Assembly: GCA_035610835.1 (NCBI GenBank)
Contig: CM069447.1
Coordinates: 39,220,057-39,284,056, forward strand
Direction of reading: 5' to 3'
Origin: Ophiura sarsii
Taxonomy: Eukaryota; Echinodermata; Ophiuroidea; Amphilepidida; Ophiuridae
Length of the DNA stretch: 64,000 bases
Of the stretch, positions 34,960-46,570 are shown one piece after another; the first letter of the stretch is position 1; each line of letters starts with the position of its first letter. The notes below the pieces were generated by a model. It was not told the origin of the DNA and made no database searches. It saw nothing but the letters and a program-made list of their open reading frames with translations. Position numbers and translations under genes: made by a program.

Positions 34960-36640
34960 ATTGTTCCCATGTACTCTGCCCTAAGTATTTTGTTTCTAGA
35001 AGGGTTTAGCTCCATTTTAGGTCTAGCTCCATTATACAAACTTTGTACGTTTGCCAATAAACTATCAAATATGGACCCTTTTTCAATAGCATGCGATGCA
35101 TTGATGTTACATTGCTATTTAAGTCCATAACCTGCTAGATGTAACGCCCTCTGCTGGCAGTCTCTGAGATAATCTAGCAGTGTATCAATTACGATATGGC
35201 CAGCAGGATGCTCTGGTCATACAGATAATAAGTGAGATGTTAAATTTTGTATAGTCCGAAAGAGATAATAGGAAGGGCAAATGGATGATCATAGTTCTGA
35301 GAGAATCATTTCTCTTGACAGTGTCTAGTTCAGGCTTTCTCAACTGGTGGCGCGCGCGGAACTTGTCGGCACATCTCAAGTGGCGCATGAATGAAAATCA
35401 GCACAAAAAATAAAAAATAGAATAATTTTTAAAAAATATAAAAAAATAATAAAAAAACATTAAAAAAACCCAAATGTCTAAAGAACTTAATTACAGAACC
35501 AAATTAGAGAAAACAACTAACGGAAACCTGCCCCAAATGACAATTTTTGTCACGATTAACAGCGATTTTCACTTTATTGCAATATAATCATAACATTGTT
35601 CAATAATTATGCTAATTGTTCTGGCAAAGTTGCAGTCCTCTAAACTCAAAAGGGCGTTTCTGACCACAACATGTACTATCACTGTTTATTAGATTTTAGC
35701 GGGAATTGCGACCCTTACAACGTTTCAATGGGGAAAAGCATATATACAGCCATATTCTTCGCAAATATAAAAAAATGAGACCACACATTTTTACTTAAAT
35801 TCCAATTTGACGTTAAAGACCAGATTTAATTAACAGTTAATTTGCACTGATGCGTCGTCTGCTTTTGGAAACGAGGCAATTGGGATATTTTCCAATCATA
35901 CAAATTGAAAATAATCAATTTCTACCTAGCCATATAAAGTTCATCTGGATTGTCTGATTTCTTTGGGTAAAATTATAATTTTAATCACAATATAGTAATT
36001 AATCCTTTCTTCATCAGGAAAAAAATCTAGATCAAGGACACCAGTACGTAAATTAAATTAGAATAATGATATCCGATATCTTTTCAAATAACAGGTAGCT
36101 TTTCTTTTCAATTTTTCCCGCCTGCGAATCTAACAATAATATTAAGTTCAGATCTGGCAACACCGCCACCGTCAATTCTTGGTGGTATAGCAGCGCATCT
36201 ATTGTGTCACTCTATCGTCTGCTGCACATTTTTACATTCTCGTACGTTAAGAGCCCGCCAATATGAGGATATCACGTCGTCTGCGCAATTTATTTTTCGA
36301 TTTTTGTTATACTACGGAGCACGCATTTAGTAATGAGACTGAATTATTGGAACCAGCACTTAGCATTGTGTAGTGATCACTACTAACGCAGTTACTGCTT
36401 GTATGGCGGATATTTTGTTGGAAATATTTGAACGTTAATTTAGTATTTCAAAATAAGCTTGTTTCACAGATTCTTTTTATTCATATTTCAAAGAAATAAA
36501 CTGGAGAAATATGTATTTTGTCTAGCCACCATAACGGATCATACATGGATATTTAAGTGGATTTATGGCGTACGTTTGTACCCCTCGGTTCGTTAAGGAA
36601 TGGATAAAAATCTAGTTCAAGACTTTATTTCTTGTTGGAT
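34960..36640. other. Unassigned region
   Basis: GGCTTTCTCAACTGGTGGCGCGCGCGG (spaced over 35333-35359) resembles one end of a hAT-type repeat, with no partner found. The stretch 36120-36360 is somewhat richer in CpG than its surroundings. No coding exon is supported here. Confidence 0.3.
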
Positions 36641-36651
36641 ATATCACATTT

Positions 36652-36720
36652 ATGGCTGGAGGTATGGCCGGTCGCGTAGTCAGAATGGGCGCTATGGTAG
36701 GGTACGTATTGTTTATTTAA
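36652..36720 (+). CDS. Possible first coding exon (weak)
   Basis: An ATG at 36652 opens a 22-codon frame reading MAGGMAGRVVRMGAMVG before a strong splice-donor match, G|GTACGT at 36701-36702. If unspliced it ends at TAA 36718-36720. The peptide is rich in G, A, R and M with no acidic residue, which would suit a targeting leader, and the local sequence is more GC-rich than its surroundings. No second exon was found and no family is recognised, so chance is quite possible. Confidence 0.15.
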   Translation: MAGGMAGRVVRMGAMVGYVLFI

Positions 36721-36769
36721 ATGTATGTATGAATTATTTCAATTAAAAGTCTGCTTCCGTGAGCAAGCG

Positions 36770-36990
36770 CCAAGGGGGGGGGGGGGGGGGGGTCTCAAGT
36801 TATTTTGACGGGGGTGTGCCGATGGAGGTTCCAAATCGCGACCTATTTTAAAACACCCTCAAAAAATGGCTGATTTAACTGTTTTTTTGTTCGCGTATTG
36901 TGACCCATGTCTATGTTTGGGGAATTTACGCGATTTGAGACCCATGTTTAGGATTTTTGCGATTTGGGAACCATGTTTAAGGTTCCCAAA
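36770..36990 (+). repeat. Poly-G tract and degenerate repeat block
   Basis: A G-run of about 18-20 (36774-36792) is followed by three diverged units around GATTTGGGA.CCATGTTTA (36893-36985). A similar block lies at 43855-43925 in the same orientation, so this is a dispersed repeat of unknown class. Confidence 0.45.
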
Positions 36991-37509
36991 TAGGCCTATG
37001 GGACGTAATTTATGGGGATAAATCAATACAGGATAACCAGAAACCCTAATATACGGTGGCATGTATTGTTTCTTGAATTTGGTAACAACAGCGCAATACA
37101 AGGAAGTTCATGAGGGGATTTCATTTCCTGTAGACAAACGAATGATAGAGGAAAACAATCTTATTAATCTTTATCTTTTACACTTGTTTAAAGAATTATA
37201 ACAAACCTACTGAATAGGGGGCCTATGGCAGATGTATTCTTAATTCGATCACAACAACGTGACTACAGCGAAAATGATGAAATAAAGTCATCTTCAACGG
37301 TTAATAGAGAAGCACTGAAATAGTCATGATGTTTGACTGTAACACAAATCACGCGCTTGAAAAAAGCGATAATTAAGAAAAGCAGAGATGAAATCGACTA
37401 CTAATAATATGGAAGCACAATATTATTATCATGATTATACCAACTGTAATACTTAGGAAACGATGATCGTAATCGTGTCCTACACTAGGTATAAGAGAAC
37501 CACCTGTTG

Positions 37510-37657
37510 ATTGGTCAGAAAGACGGATACATCATTTGTTGCACCAATCAGAAACATTCTTAAAATAAATGTATCCCGGGCATGAATTGCAGTGACATTC
37601 TTCATAAGCAGTATTTCAATTGGTTATTCAAATGAGTGTATTTTGTAATTGTCCAAT
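37510..37657. promoter_or_regulatory. Two inverted CCAAT-box pairs with equal spacing
   Basis: ATTGG at 37510 with CCAAT at 37544, and ATTGG at 37619 with CCAAT at 37653, repeat the same 34-bp spacing 109 bp apart. The core contexts GATTGGTCAG and ACCAATCAG match NF-Y sites well. Either an old duplication or a regulatory cluster. No transcript start is identified. Confidence 0.3.
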
Positions 37658-38043
37658 CACAAACAGTGATTTGGAACTGCTTGGTACTCTAGGTTGATAG
37701 ACGTATTTAAAATTTGGGGGTTTTTTTTCGCTGGAATCATGACACTCTGTTAGGTATAGGCAGATCGTGCTCAGGGGGTTAAGAAGGAGGAAATGTATAT
37801 TTAGGGGATAACTGGTATATAATGGCCGGTGAGAAAAGTGGTTGAATGTAGCTACACTCTATAATGCTTTTCATATCTTTATTGTCTTCAGTTAAATACA
37901 AAAGACACAAAAAACTGGGATGCATGTTTTGCTCTTTTGAACAGGAAATGATAAAAAGGATACACCTTTTTTTCTTCGAATTCGACTTTTCATTAAAGCC
38001 ATTGTAACTGCATTACTTGATTGGTAAATAACGATGTGCTTCG

Positions 38044-38057
38044 GTTGCCGTGGTAAC
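38044..38057 (+). promoter_or_regulatory. RFX X-box palindrome
   Basis: GTTGCC-GT-GGTAAC is a full two-half-site match to the X-box bound by RFX factors, which regulate ciliary genes in animals. It lies about 1.4 kb downstream of the weak exon candidate. Binding is inference. Confidence 0.35.
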
Positions 38058-38566
38058 GGATGAAGACGGCTCATATCCGTTGATAAACAGTCCGCGATTG
38101 CTTCCATATCGCACGGTATGCCGTCAAACTGGTATACTGTTTATTGTTATTTTTTTGCCTGGGCATTTCAGAAATTAATGGATTGTAGATTGATTGATAG
38201 CCGTAAACGCCCGATTATATGGTTGAAATGAAGCGATAAAGAAAATCCCAAATTGGCCAATAATAGGTTTTTTTAAAGAAATATAAAATCTGGCAACACC
38301 AGTTCCCGCGGTTCCAACAGTGGATCACAACTCTGATGAAATCTGACTGAACTATAGTCAGAAGAAACGTTAGCTGGTGAGTGAATGTTTATATTTATTC
38401 GCCTCAATCACTGGTTTTGATAAACATAATGTTTAATCTAATTATTTACCTTAACAAACCTGATGTTCAACTTATACAATAATTTGAGAAATATAAAATC
38501 AGTTTAGTATCTGGCAAAGATTATTTGATGGGTAAGATTGTGTTCACTTTTCAGTAATAAGTAATA

Positions 38567-40428
38567 GGGGAATATGGGGCAACTGGACCGTGGGGCAAGT
38601 GGTCCGAAATGAAGGATTTTGTAATTGTATGGGCATACTGCTTTCTTTTGAACAATACGACTTTTGTTGATACTTGACATATATCTTTACCTTCTACAAT
38701 CCAAAACATTTGGAACTTTAGGGTATTTACACATGTGCTTTTTCTCCATATCTTTGAAGCTAACTCCTTGAGTGACTGATTGAAAATTCACAGATGGTAT
38801 GGGCGATATATGAAGATGGGTTTAGATCATGTTTAATGTACTTTATATGATTGACAGATATGCAACAGTAAATATATACATGCAGTACAGTCGTCTTAAG
38901 ATACTTGGTGCATATTGCATTTGATGGGTGCTATATTGTAGTGTGCTTAGGGACTTTCCGAAATATGATTAAAATCATAGGTTGTGGTTGAAATGACCGT
39001 AAAATGGCGCATATTGCTAATTTGGGACATTGGTGGTTTGGATTTCCGATCAATATTATCATTTAAAGAATGCTTCAACTTAAATCATTATCACGGGTAT
39101 TCATTTGGTAGAGTTATTAGTTCATGAATTTGCAAATAACAAAGTACACCATTTCTTACTTATCTAAAGACACTCGTCTACTTGTAGGACCCGAACGCCG
39201 TAATATTTGCGAATTCAAAGATACTCACTGGCTACAGAAATCTGTGTAATGGCTAAAAACAAAAATGCAGTTTTGCCTTTTTTTCTGAAATGTATTGGAG
39301 TTATTGATTATTATAACAAATGGTGGTATGTTTTAAACATTTTGGCGTAAAATGTATTACGTCACAGGCGTGTTTTAATAACGTTTCATCTCGACAAAGT
39401 GCTACGTTATTTGTTGGGGTAAGTGGTCCGAAGAGGTGTGGGGCAACTGGACCGCCTGCAAAAACTTAATCAAAACTGTAAAATTCATTTTGAAAATGAG
39501 TTGTTAGTGTCAATAAAACATGACTCGGTATTGAAATGTGAATAGAATATGAAATAATTCACATTCTTTCAAGTTCTTAGACATTTTGGGGCATTTCGGG
39601 TCAAATACCACTATTTCTGATATTGAAGGATTACAATATGACATGAAATTGCTTTAGAATGGTTTAAAACCTCGGTATTATGAATTACATCTTTATTATA
39701 TTTTGAATGGTGTCTGTAAAGGTATTTGCTATGACGAAATATCATGATTTATGTATTTTATCCCCTGCTTTTTGTGTATATCAACCGTTGGGTCATCATT
39801 GTCATTTTGACTAACTTCCCCTGTAACATGAAAAGCTGGCTAAATATCAAGATGGTTTATTATAAGTACTAAATGATGATTATATGAAGTAAATAAAATC
39901 ATTAAAGACAGGGGTATATAGACAAATGTATGGGGCGTCTGAATATCACAACCATGTAACCATTTAACTAGGTTCATACCGTTTTATCTATAATAAACGT
40001 GCAGTCGAAAATTGCGCTTGCTTTGTACACCATTAGTATTACTGCTTTTTACACGTTAACCACGAAAACTGTATAAAACATGCATGAGATCTGTATCATT
40101 TTTACACGTTAAATAATATGGAAATGAGTTTGTAAAGAAAATACTGCTTATAGTTACCGTGTTGTCAATCAATGATTTCTGTGTATTCTAACCGTTGGAA
40201 CATATAGGACCAGTTGCCCCAACGATGGGGTAACTGGACCGTGCCAAGTAAAGTTTTTAGTTAGTGGTAATTGGCCTTTTGTTTGGATATTTTTTAACAT
40301 TGATTATATGTTATATGTAAACAGTTACATGGGTGATATTTGCATAGCAATTCCATAAATATTTACACGAGCTTTAAGCTTTTATATCATGAAATATGCT
40401 TAACCGGTCCAGTTGCCCCATCCTCCCC
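38567..40428 (+). mobile_element. Mariner-type element with seven copies of its terminal motif
   Basis: The ends GGGGAATATGGGGCAACTGG and the inverse of GGGGAGGATGGGGCAACTGG are flanked by TA (38565-38566, 40429-40430). The motif GGGG(C/T)AA(C/G)TGG(A/T)CCG occurs at 38576, 38592, 39416, 39440 and 40227 on the plus strand and at 40207 and 40404 inverted. At 1.86 kb it is long enough for a transposase, but none is open. A second copy starts at 25765. Confidence 0.85.
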
Positions 40429-40430
40429 TA

Positions 40431-41793
40431 ACCTTCCATCAAAGACGTCGATCGTTAAAATCACCAGGTTTGTTTTTGGTTCTTTATTTGGATTATAGTG
40501 CATTATAAGCTGGATGTAATGTATCTTCTAATTTCAGACTTCGGCTTAGTGTTAACGAATTGCTTTTCAGAGAACTTTCTCGACCTATTTCGTAGATTAA
40601 TTTTCTAGCTAAAAAGTATGAAGTACTTAGTGCAATTTTACCGGTAACCACGTCACGTTAATACACAAATATAATAATGTTTATAGATAATATATTGGTT
40701 GAAAAGTGTTATTTCAATATGTGTATAACAAGCTCCGGCGTTGTTTCATTTTTTTGTAAAACCCTGTCATTCAAGACAAATGACTGAAAACAGCTGTTGT
40801 GAAGTCATTTATACTTCTAAAACCATTGTAATACCGTGTGAATTTATTGTGTGCACTTTATCGCGATCCGTATCAGATATATTTGACACAATACTTGTGT
40901 CAAAAATATGAAAAATTAGTAATGTCATCAACTTTGAGCAATATTCACATGATATGCAATGTCACCTTATTAATATCCATAATAATAAAAAGAAAACAAC
41001 CCGCGTTTGCTAACACTGTCTCGGAAACATGTCTGTTTTGTCCTTGCGGCTGTATATTAATGCTCTTAAGTGATATTTATGGCAGATTATTATAATATCT
41101 GAATCAACAATACCTGATATCAATCAATTAAATTTATTCAGAGAAAATTTGCTCGAAATAGCAGAATTCAATTAAAATTTAGCTCATGTCTTAAAACATG
41201 CAAATTACGAGAATATCAATGATCATCTGTCCTCTCGTAAACCTGTAGAATAAACCATCTTAAACGGAACCTCAGCCAAGATTTCAGTTTGGCGGTTGTG
41301 CAGGTTTAAAGCAAAGTCGATGAGAAAGATGGATCCGCGAATCAATGTGGATTCACCGGAGTGGATTAGTACCTAGAATCCTAATGAAAATAAATAAAAC
41401 TTTAAAAACAAAACCTACCAATTATTAGAAATACATCTAGAAACACCAACAGTATTGATATCGGCCTAAATTAAGTAACCTGGAAGTTTGTGAAACATCA
41501 CATATAAATGTGAGTACATTGGACTATGGATAAGAATGCTTAATTTTGTTCTCATATTGGTGAAAAATCACAATAAAACAATGGCCACAACATTTGTTAA
41601 ATTGAAAGCCCGACAGATTTCCGTCTAAGGGATTACCATAGGGTAGTCCTATAAAATATTAAAAATATAATCAGTATAAGTTAAAAGCTTAAACAGTTGT
41701 TTAAAAATTACAACATCTATTCACTATTAGTTTGACATCTTGGGACGTCAAATAATGAACAATTGCTTAATTAGCTTTGAAGATTTTGTTTAG
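40431..41793. other. Unassigned AT-rich region
   Basis: One 85-codon frame (40838-41095) has no recognisable features. No repeats or RNA genes noticed. Confidence 0.3.
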
Positions 41794-41797
41794 TTAA

Positions 41798-42146
41798 AGG
41801 CATATTATGTGATCTTTTCCAGGGGGCGCCCTCTATTCATGATTTTTTTTTAGAAAGTAGATTTTCTTGCAGATTTCAATTTCTGATCATAAATTATGAA
41901 TATATTTTTTGAGTAATATAGAGCGATGCGATTCCTAATTACTTCAAATCATGATTTTTAGAGTGAAAAAATGTAAACTCACTCTAAAACCATGATTTTG
42001 AAGTAAATATGAATCGTATTGATCTGTTACTCAGAATATATTTATGATGTATGATCAGAAATGTAAATCTGCAAGAAAATATATTTTCTAATAATAAATC
42101 ATGAATAGAGGGCGCTCCCTGGAAAAGATCACATACTAATATGCCT
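41798..42146. mobile_element. Palindromic MITE with TTAA target, 349 bp
   Basis: TTAA flanks both ends (41794-41797, 42147-42150). Arms begin AGGCATATTATGTGATCTTT and are nearly complete inverses up to a short centre near 41960-41985 (GAGTGAAAAAATGTAAACTC). TTAA followed by AGG is typical of T2/Kolobok-type MITEs, inferred from the ends alone. Confidence 0.85.
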
Positions 42147-42284
42147 TTAAATAATGACAGACAGAAAGTGTTAAAGAATTAAGTGTAGACATGATAGAAT
42201 TGCTGTAACATGATGATGTGCAGCATGTTCAGCGTATGTGATCACTCATGTGGTTTAGAATATCATAGGACAGCTTTACACTAA

Positions 42285-42562
42285 GGGACGCACCATTTGA
42301 TTTTCAGGGGGGGTAGGAAGTTGAGTTCGGGGGAGAATTTTTTTTGCCGCCGCCGCAAGAGGTGAATTTTTTTGAATTGTTTTTTTAAATGTATCCATTC
42401 ATATTGAGTTGGGTGGGGGTAGAATTTTGTTAATTTTTTTTTTACTCATCAGGGGGGGGGGGGGGGGAATTTTTTTGGGGGGCCTGCATAGAGGGGGAAT
42501 TCTTTTTTTCCGAAAACTTCCTACCCCCCCCCCCCCCCCCTGAAAATCTAATGGTGCGTCCC
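42285..42562. mobile_element. PIF/Harbinger-like MITE with G and C tracts
   Basis: Ends GGGACGCACCATTTGATTTT and its inverse (one or two mismatches), flanked by TAA at 42282-42284 and 42563-42565. G-runs follow the left end and a C-run precedes the right end, so the arms extend through homopolymers. No transposase. Confidence 0.88.
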
Positions 42563-42565
42563 TAA

Positions 42566-42697
42566 AGCCGCGTTCATACTCTGGTCGTTGCGCATCGGCC
42601 GACGTTGATGGATACAAGTTGACATTGCTGGAACTCGCGCGCTGATGTCCGTCGACGTCGGCCAAGGATGCGTAACGCCAGGAGTATGAACGCGCCT
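42566..42697. mobile_element. Small MITE abutting the previous one, sharing a TAA
   Basis: Inverted ends AGCCGCGTTCATACTC and the inverse of AGGCGCGTTCATACTC, with matching inner blocks (GGCCGACG / CGTCGGCC). Flanked by TAA at 42563-42565 and 42698-42700. The left TAA is also the right target copy of 42285-42562, so one element inserted at the edge of the other. Confidence 0.75.
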
Positions 42698-42699
42698 TA

Positions 42700-43080
42700 A
42701 ATCTCAATGGTAAAAATCGTCATCTCCTACTGATACTGGAAGATGCAGGCAATATACATTTAGCAACAATAACATTGTCCGTTTAGTGAAAATTAAATCT
42801 GTCAGTGGCTAAGCAACTTCTAAAGCGGTACAGAGAATTTGAAGGCTTTAACAAAACCATGATGAGTTATCGCGATAATATCTTCCATATGAGGAATGTA
42901 TATTGTACGTCATTAATGTCATCAGTTATTTTAATGAGCTTGTTAAAACTGCCGTATATTGACGCTACACAAGATATCAAGTCAATTAAATGAAAAATAT
43001 TGACAGAACAATTATCAGTGGGATGGTTCCGGCTGTCCGCTTTTTTGAATGTAATGAATGTAGACATTATAAAAGAAAGG
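42700..43080. other. Unassigned region
   Basis: Overlapping 60-100-codon frames lie on both strands (42805-43188) and extend into the next MITE. No domain is recognisable. Confidence 0.3.
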
Positions 43081-43083
43081 TTA

Positions 43084-43213
43084 GGCCAAACAAAGAAGAT
43101 TATCTGTCTCAGAAGCCCGCCCGCATTGGTATGTGAAATGAGCAAAAAAAATCGCACAGCACTTAGCTTTTTTGCCAAATGTTTCTGAGACAGACCTTCT
43201 TCTTTCTTTGGCC
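43084..43213. mobile_element. Small PIF-like MITE with TTA duplication, 130 bp
   Basis: GGCCAAACAAAGAAG and its inverse CTTTCTTTGGCC, with inner pair CTGTCTCAGAA / TTCTGAGACAG, are flanked by TTA at 43081-43083 and 43214-43216. Confidence 0.75.
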
Positions 43214-43435
43214 TTATACTAGAGTTTTTGTTAATACCAGAATAGTCATCGAAAATGTGTTATAGCGTGTAAGCTTGTGATCCGATTGTTTGTATTCCAC
43301 TTTGGAATAACGTGCTCATTCGCCACACGTATATCAATAGTTTGACCATGCCCTCAGCTATAAGCAGGCGAGATAACGTAGACGCACTTACACTGTCGAT
43401 TACTAACAGTTCCCTTTAATTCCCTGAAAAGCTAA

Positions 43436-43510
43436 GGGAGCAAATCAAAACTCGACCGCGCGGCAACCGCAAGTTCCGTGCAGTTCCGCCCGGTTGGACC
43501 GCATTAGAAC
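43436..43510. mobile_element. Fragment of the 534-bp PIF-like family
   Basis: After TAA (43433-43435), GGGAGCAAATCAAAACTCGA and the C/G-rich inner arm match the left end of 17324-17857 with several changes. The rest of the element is absent or unrecognisable. Confidence 0.6.
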
Positions 43511-43556
43511 AATAGAAACCGGTAACATTCAGCGCCGTGGACTCCGTTAAATTTAT

Positions 43557-43584
43557 GATGCTAGATGGCAATTTATCTAGCATC
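43557..43584. repeat. Perfect hairpin, 10-bp arms
   Basis: GATGCTAGAT and ATCTAGCATC flank an 8-nt loop. No further context. Confidence 0.6.
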
Positions 43585-44019
43585 GACGTAATAGGACTTG
43601 AGTAAAGTCACTTCTACTCTTGATTCCATCGTTTTTATCTCCCAGCTCCGCCTAAATATGTATGAGAAGATCATCCATGTACGTGTGACTTGTAAATAAT
43701 CTGGAAAGCTATACCATTTTACACTATGGGCCATATTAGGCCCATATATTATTATTCTTGAAGCATCTGTGCTGCTGTAGGTTTGTAATACTGACTCACT
43801 TTCAGGGGCGTTTTACCCTCACAACATGTCTAGGTTTTTTGACTGAGTTTCATTTCGACGATTTCGGACCCATGTTTTTTTCTCGATTTGGGACTAATGT
43901 TTACAGTTTTCCATCACAAATAATACCCTATGTTCATAGGGGCTAACAACGACCCATTAAGCCGGCATATCCTGTATCCTTACACACGTTAGTACCCTCC
44001 TCGGGATCATACCGAATTA

Positions 44020-44222
44020 CCGTAAAACGGGGTGAATAGGGACATGGGGGTGAATAGGGACAAAAATGGGAACAGTTTTTTAAATGTCACCAGACCAGTT
44101 TGTGTACCGTAAAACAGGGTGATAGGGGCATGGGGCCCGCTAACTGGCCGGGTGACATTTAAAAAACTGTTCCCATTTTTCTCCCTATTCACCCCCATGT
44201 CCCTATTCACCCCGTTTTACGG
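44020..44222. mobile_element. Palindromic MITE with TA target, 203 bp
   Basis: The arms begin CCGTAAAACGGGGTGAATAG and are inverses for about 70 bp through GGGAACAGTTTTTTAAATGT. TA flanks both ends. A third partial copy of the terminus (CCGTAAAACAGGGTGATAGG) sits in the centre in direct orientation, so the loop contains part of an arm. Confidence 0.85.
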
Positions 44223-44230
44223 TACTTTAA

Positions 44231-44448
44231 CACTTTCCACGCGGCAGGCGATTACAGACAAAATGTCAAAATTATTGAATTTCATAACCATATTTGGAAT
44301 CACCTTGAGAAATGCATTGAAATACGTACAAACATTATTATTTATAGTATTGGTTCAGTAATCCTTGAAATAGACTTTGAAAATTGGGAAAGGTTACCGA
44401 AAAATCTATTTTGTATGGTAAAACTAAAAGCCGCGTCCGTGAAAAGTG
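44231..44448. mobile_element. TTAA-family MITE
   Basis: Follows TTAA (44227-44230) with CACTTTCCACGCGGC and ends GCCGCGTCCGTGAAAAGTG before TTAT (44449-44452), one base off a TTAA. It sits two bases from the preceding MITE's TA duplication. Confidence 0.85.
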
Positions 44449-44456
44449 TTATCATG

Positions 44457-46570
44457 CATGAAGGTACTTGCACTCACGTTGAACCTGAAAGGATATTACT
44501 TACCACAAACCATGCATTTATGGCGATTTACACTAAAACAGAGATATTAGAATTAACACCGGAGATGCATATTACGCTTTGTGTATTTAGGTTCACTCTA
44601 TATTCAATGAATATGAATTGCATGCTATAGCATAATATATTATAGGCTAATATGAAGGCTTAAATAGAAAGAAGCAATAACTGTGTGTCCTTATTAGCTA
44701 ATTGACTAATTAATTAAATACCATAATATGGACGCTCGTTGCCAGGTTATTGTCAACATTGTTATGAGACGTTGATTGATGCTCTCTCAATTATAATCAT
44801 TAAGGGGATTCGAAAATGTGCTCCACCAATTCACTGGATATCTGTTCCGGACAATGCCATGCCGAATTTGTGGCGTATTTGATCAATTTTTACCATCTTC
44901 AATCTGGTAAATCGATTCTCTGCAGCCGGCTCCTCCTCTTACCTTAGTATTTATTTTCACACTCCAACCAAAGAACTTACTTTTTATGGGTAAGGGTATG
45001 GTGGTGAAGAAGGCCCAAGTATGCAAATGAGGATTATGAGATTTATTCCGTTTTTGAGTACTGTATTAGATGTGTGGTAGAGTTAGATAGATTCAATGAG
45101 ATCATTTACATACTTCTACAATATGCCATTACCTTTGTATGCACCGCCATTAGTCGAATTACACAGTGTTGAAGGTTGCTATTTACATAGTGAACATGAC
45201 ATGCTAATTTCAAATGCACACTCTAAAAGACAGCTCATGATATGTGTCTTTTTTTTCTTTGACTTAAAGGTGTACTAAGATTATGTTTAAGATTTATTTT
45301 TTCTACAAAATGTACTCAATATTATTGATAATCATTATAATTGGCCATTATTTTTGTTTCTAGTCACAAAAAGCAGCAAAACATGAAGGTACTTGCACTC
45401 ACGTTGAACCTGAAAAGTTATTAATTACCACAAACTATGCATTTATGGCGATTTACACTAAAATAGAGAACAGATAATATTAGAATTAACATAGATAACA
45501 AATAGTACCGGAGATACATATAACGCCTTGTGTATTGAGGTTCACTCTATATTCGTATGAATACACTGCAAAAAGAAGCGTTTATATTTCTGATAACACT
45601 TAATAAACACTTTAACACGTTTATGTTTGTGTTTTACGTGTAAAAGTATAGGAGGCATTGCATACGATAAACGTTTGCATAAACACTACAACACGTTTAT
45701 AGAGGTAATTGTGTAATATTTATTAACACACCAACATGTTTATATCAGCAATAAGAAACATGTTGGGGTGTTAATAATTATACAACAAATGCCTCTGTAA
45801 ACGTGTTGTAGTGTTTATGCAAACGTTTATCATATGCAATGCCTCCTATACCTTTACACGTAAAACACGTGTTAAAGTGTTTATTAAGTGTTATCAGAAA
45901 TATAAACGCTTCTTTTGAATTGCATGATAATAGCATATAGGCTAAATATATGAAGATGGCTAGAAGAAAGAAGCAATAACCTTGTGTACTTTTAGCTAAT
46001 TGACTAATTAATTAAATACCATAATATGGACGCTCGTTGCCAGGTTAATGTCAACATTGTTTATTGATGCTCTCCCAATTACAATCCAATGTACGAGTAT
46101 TAAGGAGATTCGATAAAGTGCTCCACAAATTCACTGGATATCTGTTCCGGACAATACCATGCCGAATTTGTGGCGTGTTTGAGCAATTGCAAACATCTTC
46201 AATCTGTTTAATCAATTCTGTGCAGCCAGCTCCTCCTCTTACCTTAGTATTTATTTTCACACTCCTATCAAAGAACTTACTTTTTATGGGTAAGGGTATG
46301 GTGGTGAAGAAGTCCCATATGCAAATGAGATGGTTATGAGATTTATTCCGTTTTTGAGTTCTGTGTTAGATGTGTGGTAGAGTTAGTTATATTCAGTGAG
46401 ATCATTTGCATTCTTGGGACTTCTACGACATGCCATTACCTTTGTATGCACCGCCATTAGTCGAATTACACATTGTTGAAGGTTCCTATTTACATAGTGA
46501 ACATGACACGCTAATTTCAAATGCACACTCTAAAAGACAGCTCATAGCATGTGTCTTTTCATCTTTGAAC
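44457..46570 (+). repeat. Direct duplication of about 0.8 kb, second unit carrying an insertion
   Basis: Unit 1 (about 44457-45262) and unit 2 (about 45382-46570) share GAAGGTACTTGCACTCACGT, TTCACTCTATATTC, GGACGCTCGTTGCCAGGTTA, GGATATCTGTTCCGGACAAT and GCCATTACCTTTGTATGCAC. Both keep a short open frame reading MPLPLYAPPLVELH (about 45123 and 46430) and another with GYLFRT.PCRICGVF. The second frame has a stop in unit 1. I do not recognise either peptide, so coding status is open but unlikely. Confidence 0.8.
45569..45917. mobile_element. Palindromic insertion inside the second duplicated unit
   Basis: Arms of about 160 bp begin CAAAAAGAAGCGTTTATATT and close CGCTTCTTTTG, passing through AACACTTTAACACG and TAAACACTACAACACGTTTA. 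Unit 1 lacks this sequence at the matching place (near 44612), so it acts as an empty site. No clean target duplication is preserved, and the left flank gains CACTG. Confidence 0.8.
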
